From assembly GCA_024226255.1 (NCBI GenBank), contig JAAELU010000239.1, forward strand, positions 1-36,451: a stretch of DNA of 36,451 nucleotides, in the 5' to 3' direction. The first letter of the stretch is position 1; each line of letters begins with the position of its first letter. Shown in pieces: positions 32,357 through 36,451 of the stretch. The stretch comes from a bacterium. Lineage in GTDB: Bacteria > Actinomycetota > Acidimicrobiia > Spongiisociales > UBA5794. Made by a program: the position numbers and the translations under genes. The notes below the pieces were generated by a model. That model saw nothing but the letters and a program-made list of their open reading frames with translations. It ran no database searches and was not told the DNA's origin.

Positions 32357-33559
32357 TCAGAAGTCTCTCTTGAGCAACATCGCGATTCCTTGTCCAACAC
32401 CGATGCACATAGTGGCCAACGCGCTGTGCGCTCCCTGCTCGTGCATCTCGAGAATTGCGGTCTGTACCAAGCGGGCGCCACTCATCCCCAATGGATGGCC
32501 CAGAGCGATCGCCCCACCATTGCGGTTCACGTGTTCAGCGTCATCGGACAATCCGAGTTGGCGCAAAACGGCCAGAGATTGGGAGGCGAAAGCTTCGTTC
32601 AGCTCGATGACCTCAATGTCGCCGAGATCGGCGCCGCGACGCTCCAGCAGCTTCCTTGTAGCCGGCGCAGGGCCGATCCCCATGATGCGGGGCGGAACGC
32701 CGGCCACCGCCATCGCGTCGACTCGAGCGAGAGGTGTCAGGTCGTACATCTCGACGGCCCGCTCCGAGGCGACCAGTACCGCCGCCGAACCGTCGTTGAT
32801 TCCCGATGCGTTGCCCGCCGTAATCGAACCGCCGCGAGACAAGGCCCGTAACGACGCCAGCTTTTCGAGCGAGCTATCCGAACGGGGGTGTTCGTCGGTG
32901 TCGACGACGACAGGGTCCCCTCTGCGCTGGGGCACCTCGACGGCAACGATCTCTTGGGCCAACCGGCCTGACTCAATGGCGGCGATCGCCCTCTGCTGGC
33001 TGCGCAGGGCAAAGGCGTCCTGGTCCTCTCGAGAAATGTTGAACTCGTCAGCGACGTTCTGCGCGGTGTGAAACATCTCGTCGCGGCCGAACCGTTCCTC
33101 CATCAACGGATTCACAAAACGCCAGCCGATTGTCGTGTCATACATCTCGGCCTTGCGCGAGAAAGCACTATCCGCCTTGGCTATCACCTTGGGGGCTCGT
33201 GACATCGACTCGACTCCCCCGGCCACCATCAGGTCGGCTTCACCGGTCTTGATTGCTCGGGCCGCCTGCCCGATCGCATCCATGCCGCTGCCACACAGTC
33301 GATTCAGCGTGGAACCCGGCACCTCAACCGACATTCCAGCCAGCAGAACGGCCATTCGAGCCACATTGCGGTTGTCTTCCCCCGCCTGATTGGCACAACC
33401 CAGCAGTACATCATCCGTCTGATCCCAGTCGACCGTTGGATTGCGCGCCATGAGTTCGGAGATTGTGAGCGCCGCCAGATCGTCGGGCCGAACCCTCGAG
33501 AGTGCCCCGCCGAATCGACCAATCGGGGTGCGCACTGCGTCGCATATGAACGCTGGCAT
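32357..33559 (-). CDS. Acetyl-CoA C-acyltransferase (3-oxoadipyl-CoA thiolase-like)
   Basis: Thiolase of 400 residues, the size of PaaJ/PcaF. All catalytic residues are visible: Cys89 in NRLCGSGMDA, His355 in GGAIALGHPLGMSG and Cys385 in MCIGVGQG, plus the NEAFA motif. The start MPAFICDAVRTPIGRFGGAL is typical for 3-oxoadipyl-CoA thiolases. It would cleave a 3-oxoacyl-CoA to acetyl-CoA and a shortened acyl-CoA, the last step of phenylacetate degradation. The ATG overlaps the preceding stop as TGATG, so it is coupled to the dehydrogenase. The N-terminal extension of the longer frame lies inside the upstream gene and is not used. A fatty-acid thiolase role cannot be excluded. Confidence 0.93.
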   Translation of the reverse strand: MPAFICDAVRTPIGRFGGALSRVRPDDLAALTISELMARNPTVDWDQTDDVLLGCANQAGEDNRNVARMAVLLAGMSVEVPGSTLNRLCGSGMDAIGQAARAIKTGEADLMVAGGVESMSRAPKVIAKADSAFSRKAEMYDTTIGWRFVNPLMEERFGRDEMFHTAQNVADEFNISREDQDAFALRSQQRAIAAIESGRLAQEIVAVEVPQRRGDPVVVDTDEHPRSDSSLEKLASLRALSRGGSITAGNASGINDGSAAVLVASERAVEMYDLTPLARVDAMAVAGVPPRIMGIGPAPATRKLLERRGADLGDIEVIELNEAFASQSLAVLRQLGLSDDAEHVNRNGGAIALGHPLGMSGARLVQTAILEMHEQGAHSALATMCIGVGQGIAMLLKRDF

Positions 33560-35079
33560 CAGCCGACCCCTTGCAGGCTCGAGTCGGTGTTGGCCACCCG
33601 GCGCAGCAGCGACGACGGACGATAACGAGCTTCGCCGTAGTAATCGGCCATGTTGTCGAGCAGACCCACAACGCGAGCAACCCCGACACCATCGGCCCAC
33701 TCGAGGGGTCCGATCGGGTAGTTGGTGCCTAGACGCATCGCGGTGTCAACATCCTCGGCGGTAGCAACACCCTTGAGGACGGCGTCCGCGGCAACCGATG
33801 CCAGCTGCGCCATGATCCGCAGCAGCACCAGACCGGGGCCATCGCTGACAAGCCTGGTCTCGATGCCGGCCAAAGCAAGCAGCCCAGCAGCTGCCGCCTG
33901 AGCTTCAGCGGTACCGCCCGCAATGGCCACAACCGAGGCAGTCGACCAGTCCAGAGCGGTGTCCATTGCAACCACGTCCAGATCCGGTAGGGCCGACTCG
34001 ACGGCACTGACCGGTCGTCCGTTACTCGGCCACAGCAGCATCGAGCCGACACCAATTCCGGCGGCGGGGCCGAAGCCGCGGGTGAGATCGTGGCCGGCAG
34101 TTTGGAGCCGCGCTGCTAGGCCGGCAACCCCATCTTCGGATCCGTGAAGGATGATCGGATCGGTCATGGGCTGCGGGTTCACAACGCGAGGCTCGGGATC
34201 AGAGCCCTCTGCCTCGTAGTTGTAGAAGCCCCGTCCCGTCTTGCGCCCTAGCCACCCAGCATCGACGAGCTGCTGCTGAATCTGGTTGGGAGCGAATCTC
34301 GGGTCGTGGAAAGTCTGCTCGTAGACCGACTTGGAAACAGCGAGGTTGACGTCGAGTCCCACCAGATCCATCAGCGCAAAGGGGCCCATCCTGAAGCCAC
34401 CGGCACCTCTGACTATCTCATCGACCTCTTGGGGAGTCGCCAGGTTTTCCTCAACGATGCGCAGAGCCTCACCGTAGAAGGGCCGCGCCACCCGGTTGAC
34501 GATGAATCCCGGCGTTGAAGCGGTTCGCACAGGCGTCTTCCCCCAGGCGGTCGCAACCGCGTCGAGGGTGTCGAGCACTTCCGGGTTCGAGACTGCGCCG
34601 GCCACGATTTCAACGAGTGGCAAAACGGGAGCTGGATTGAAGAAGTGCATCCCGGCAAACTGTTGCGGCCGTTCCAGGCCGGCGGCAACAGCGGTAACCG
34701 ATAGTGACGAGGTATTGGTGGCAATGATCGTGGTTGGCGCCACCGCTGCCTCGACATCGGCCAGTAGACCAATCTTGGTGGATAGATCCTCGATGATGGC
34801 CTCGATCACAAGAGCTGCCGAACCAATGCCCGCCAGATCGGTCGCGTAGCGGATGCGGCCGCCGATCGCTGCTGCCTCCTCGACGTTGAGCCGCCCCTTG
34901 TCAACATCACGATCCAGATACCTACTCAGATCCCGCTTGGCTGATTCGAGGGCACCCGCATTGACGTCATAGAGAATCACCTGATTATCGGCGCCGGCCG
35001 CTAGACGGGCAATGCCTCGCCCCATCGTGCCCGATCCCAACACGACCACCAGGGCTCCATGGGGAAGGCCACGACTCAT
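33559..35079 (-). CDS. paaH: 3-hydroxyacyl-CoA dehydrogenase (PaaH-like)
   Basis: Enzyme of 506 residues, length and layout of PaaH/PaaC: an N-terminal NAD-binding domain (VLGSGTMGRGIARLAAGAD), the GSAALVIEAIIEDLSTK region, the catalytic NTSSLSVTAV and HFFNPAPVLPLVEIV with the catalytic His, a C-terminal HCDH domain (GFIVNRVARPFYGEALRIVE), the GRKTGRGFYNYE motif, and a second HCDH copy at the end (AMRLGTNYPIGPLEWADGVG). It oxidises 3-hydroxyadipyl-CoA-type substrates. Start ATG 35079 overlaps the stop of the TetR gene (ATGA), so regulator and enzyme are co-translated. It is the first enzyme of the run. Confidence 0.92.
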   Translation of the reverse strand: MSRGLPHGALVVVLGSGTMGRGIARLAAGADNQVILYDVNAGALESAKRDLSRYLDRDVDKGRLNVEEAAAIGGRIRYATDLAGIGSAALVIEAIIEDLSTKIGLLADVEAAVAPTTIIATNTSSLSVTAVAAGLERPQQFAGMHFFNPAPVLPLVEIVAGAVSNPEVLDTLDAVATAWGKTPVRTASTPGFIVNRVARPFYGEALRIVEENLATPQEVDEIVRGAGGFRMGPFALMDLVGLDVNLAVSKSVYEQTFHDPRFAPNQIQQQLVDAGWLGRKTGRGFYNYEAEGSDPEPRVVNPQPMTDPIILHGSEDGVAGLAARLQTAGHDLTRGFGPAAGIGVGSMLLWPSNGRPVSAVESALPDLDVVAMDTALDWSTASVVAIAGGTAEAQAAAAGLLALAGIETRLVSDGPGLVLLRIMAQLASVAADAVLKGVATAEDVDTAMRLGTNYPIGPLEWADGVGVARVVGLLDNMADYYGEARYRPSSLLRRVANTDSSLQGVG

Positions 35080-35642
35080 CGCAGGCCGTCCATAGCGAAG
35101 GCCACCATCGCATCGGCAATCTCGCGAGGGTCCAGCGATCCGCTCGGGCGGTACCACCGAATCAGTGCGTTCAGGACCGACAGAACGAGGATGGACGCCA
35201 AGGCCGGATTCTGCGCCCGGAAAGCTCGTGTCCTGATTCCCTCGGCAATGATCTCGCGAAACGTCGCCTCATACCGGTCGCGCATTGCAACAACGGCGGA
35301 ACGGTTGTCAATTGGCAGAAACCGAGCCTCGTTCAGGAACGTTGCACTCTGGTCCTGATGTTCGGTGATGATTGCAACGTGACCCCTTATCAGTTCCGCG
35401 ACCTTCACGTCGGGCGGCGCCGCGCTGGCGGCAATCCTGTCAACCAGACCCTGAAAGAGCTCTGCCCCGTTGCCAACGACCTCAACTAACAATTGGTCTT
35501 TGCTGTCAACGTGGCTGTAGAGCGACGATCCGAGCAGACCGAGCTCTTCGCCGAGGTCGCGCATCGATGTGCCGTGAAACCCGCGAGCCGCAAAGAGACG
35601 CCCGGCGGCCTGCACGACATCCTCCCGACTCCGAGTTGTCAT
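35076..35642 (-). CDS. TetR family repressor of the degradation cluster
   Basis: DNA-binding repressor of 188 residues. The N-terminal HTH is DVVQAAGRLFAARGFHGTSM followed by RDLGEELGLLGSSLYSHVDS and KDQLL. The C-terminal ligand domain (RGHVAIITEHQDQSATFLNE, then FREIIAEGIRTRAFR) resembles the KstR2/PaaR type that binds acyl-CoA thioesters. The longer frame starting further upstream reads through the promoter region and is not used; ATG 35642 gives a normal TetR length. A perfect palindromic operator (35666-35683) lies 23 nt upstream, so autorepression is likely, with release by a CoA intermediate of the pathway (inference). Confidence 0.9.
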   Translation of the reverse strand: MTTRSREDVVQAAGRLFAARGFHGTSMRDLGEELGLLGSSLYSHVDSKDQLLVEVVGNGAELFQGLVDRIAASAAPPDVKVAELIRGHVAIITEHQDQSATFLNEARFLPIDNRSAVVAMRDRYEATFREIIAEGIRTRAFRAQNPALASILVLSVLNALIRWYRPSGSLDPREIADAMVAFAMDGLR

Positions 35643-35665
35643 CGACCCCTCCACGCGCCTTCTCC

Positions 35666-35683
35666 AACGAACAACCGTTCGTT
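35666..35683. promoter_or_regulatory. Palindromic operator for the TetR regulator
   Basis: AACGAAC-AACC-GTTCGTT: 7-bp perfect half-sites with a 4-bp centre, in the 108-bp space between the divergent TetR gene and the HEAT-repeat gene. The size and symmetry are typical for TetR operators of PaaR/KstR type. No second copy was noticed elsewhere in the window, including upstream of the acyl-CoA ligase gene. Confidence 0.75.
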
Positions 35684-35750
35684 CGCCGGGGCACCATACC
35701 CAACGCCGGTCGGCGGCCGCAACAGGTCCGACTCGCCCTACGATTTCGGT

Positions 35751-36317
35751 ATGGCCGACCTCCACAAACTCGTCGCAGATCCCACCGCCTTCCTTCAGGA
35801 CGAAGACGCAACCGTGCGACGCTTGGCCGTTGCGGCCTGCTCGGGGAGGGTCGATGAGTCGCTCAGCCACCAGATTGCCGAGATTCTGTGCACCGATCCC
35901 GATGACCGAGTGCGTGCCGAAGCCGCTGAGGTGCTCGCCCAAGCCGGCACCGCAGCTCTCGAGCAGCTTCTGGCAGCCTCTGGAGACGGGGCCGGGGTCG
36001 TGCGGGAGGCCGTTGCCACCGCACTAGGCGAGCTGAAGGATGGGACCGCTGTCGACTGGCTGATGCATGCTGCCGCAGCCGACATCGCGAAGCTGGTCCG
36101 GGAAGCGGCAGTCGCCGCGCTCGGAGCCATTGGAGACGAACGAGCGCTACCGCTGCTGCTCGATCTTGTCCACATCGCTCCCCCACAGGTCCGGCGCAGG
36201 TCCGTGGTTGCGCTGTCCGTGTTTGACGGCCCCGAAGTCGAAGCCGCCATCAGGGCAGCCAAGAACGACCGCAATCCCATGGTCCGTGAGGCCGCCGAGA
36301 TGGTCGTCGGGCATTAA
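35751..36317 (+). CDS. HEAT-repeat protein
   Basis: Cytoplasmic protein of 188 residues made of about five HEAT/PBS-lyase-type helical repeats of roughly 31 residues: DEDATVRRLAVAACSGRV, DPDDRVRAEAAEVLAQAG, GAGVVREAVATALGELKD, IAKLVREAAVAALGAIGDER and NPMVREAAEMVVGH. The Asp/Arg/Ala pattern fits the family consensus. Such proteins bind other proteins; no catalytic site is visible. ATG 35751 has no ribosome-binding site, but TACGAT at 35739-35744 could be a -10 box placed for a leaderless transcript. It shares the divergent promoter region with the TetR gene, so the operator may affect both. Partner unknown. Confidence 0.85.
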   Translation: MADLHKLVADPTAFLQDEDATVRRLAVAACSGRVDESLSHQIAEILCTDPDDRVRAEAAEVLAQAGTAALEQLLAASGDGAGVVREAVATALGELKDGTAVDWLMHAAAADIAKLVREAAVAALGAIGDERALPLLLDLVHIAPPQVRRRSVVALSVFDGPEVEAAIRAAKNDRNPMVREAAEMVVGH

Positions 36318-36327
36318 CTGGGACGTA

Positions 36328-36451
36328 TCAAGTATCAAGTACTGGCGGCGGGCGGCGTTGACCCACCATCGTGGCTTGCTCGAACGTGTGTGCGATTCGC
36401 AGTAGGCCGAGGTCGTCTCGAGGTGGGCCGACAAGTTGGAGCCCGACTGGA
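36328..36451 (-). CDS. Amidase, C-terminal fragment
   Basis: Only the last 41 codons are inside the window. The minus strand reads PVGLQLVGPPRDDLGLLRIA, then HTFEQAT and ends VLDT before TGA at 36328-36330. PVGLQLVGPPxxDxxLLxxA is the standard C-terminal block of amidase-signature enzymes (GatA-like, aryl-acylamidase and others). The catalytic Ser-cisSer-Lys part lies outside the window, so substrate cannot be judged. It converges with the HEAT-repeat gene, 10 nt apart. The codons for the last residues lie in a TATCAAG direct repeat. Confidence 0.75.
   Translation of the reverse strand, partial: PVGLQLVGPPRDDLGLLRIAHTFEQATMVGQRRPPPVLDT

Overview
The window is about 36.5 kb of high-GC bacterial DNA. 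The gene set points to Actinomycetota, most plausibly an acidimicrobial or similar non-model actinobacterium: a UPF0182 membrane protein next to a PDZ/Lon-like YlbL protease, a DivIVA-like scaffold, a kinase/flippase fusion, PaaN-type phenylacetate degradation, Thr-Thr-Ala linkers in lipoproteins, and an initiator tRNA with a 3' end as in mycobacteria. The class-level placement is inference.

Left part (1-6.5 kb) is a patchwork. A carboxyltransferase gene runs off the left edge and diverges from a secreted RTX-type calcium-binding protein. A Fic-family AMP-transferase gene follows, enclosed by two near-identical direct repeats of about 147 bp. Each repeat carries a strong terminator hairpin and a fragment of a tRNA 3' end; the right copy continues into two tandem 120-bp units that also hold initiator-tRNA-like sequence. 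Next come a fructosamine kinase, a LOG-family nucleotide phosphoribohydrolase, the tail of an IS481-type transposase, and the only intact tRNA gene, tRNA-fMet, which the transposase remnant overlaps.

The middle part (6.5-22.5 kb) is mostly envelope biology: a second RTX protein with three GLWLQ-type modules, a two-domain lipoprotein with an acidic DDDMS linker, a pentapeptide-repeat/potassium-channel fusion, an HDOD protein, a kinase/LPG-synthase-like membrane fusion, a Thr-tailed secreted protein, the trio UPF0182 - DivIVA-like - YlbL-like protease, BioY, and an exported helical protein. A gene-free stretch at 22.45-22.86 kb holds a large imperfect palindrome.

The right part (22.9-35.6 kb) is a run of minus-strand genes with overlapping or nearly touching ends: TetR regulator, 3-hydroxyacyl-CoA dehydrogenase, thiolase, PaaN-type aldehyde dehydrogenase, acyl-CoA ligase, a complete branched-chain-type ABC importer (H, M, binding protein, F, G) and a PaaI-like thioesterase. 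It reads as uptake, CoA activation and beta-oxidation-like degradation of an aromatic or fatty acid under a TetR repressor with a perfect palindromic operator. The ring epoxidase (paaABCDE) and isomerase genes are not in view. A HEAT-repeat protein diverges from the regulator, and the C-terminus of an amidase gene enters from the right edge.
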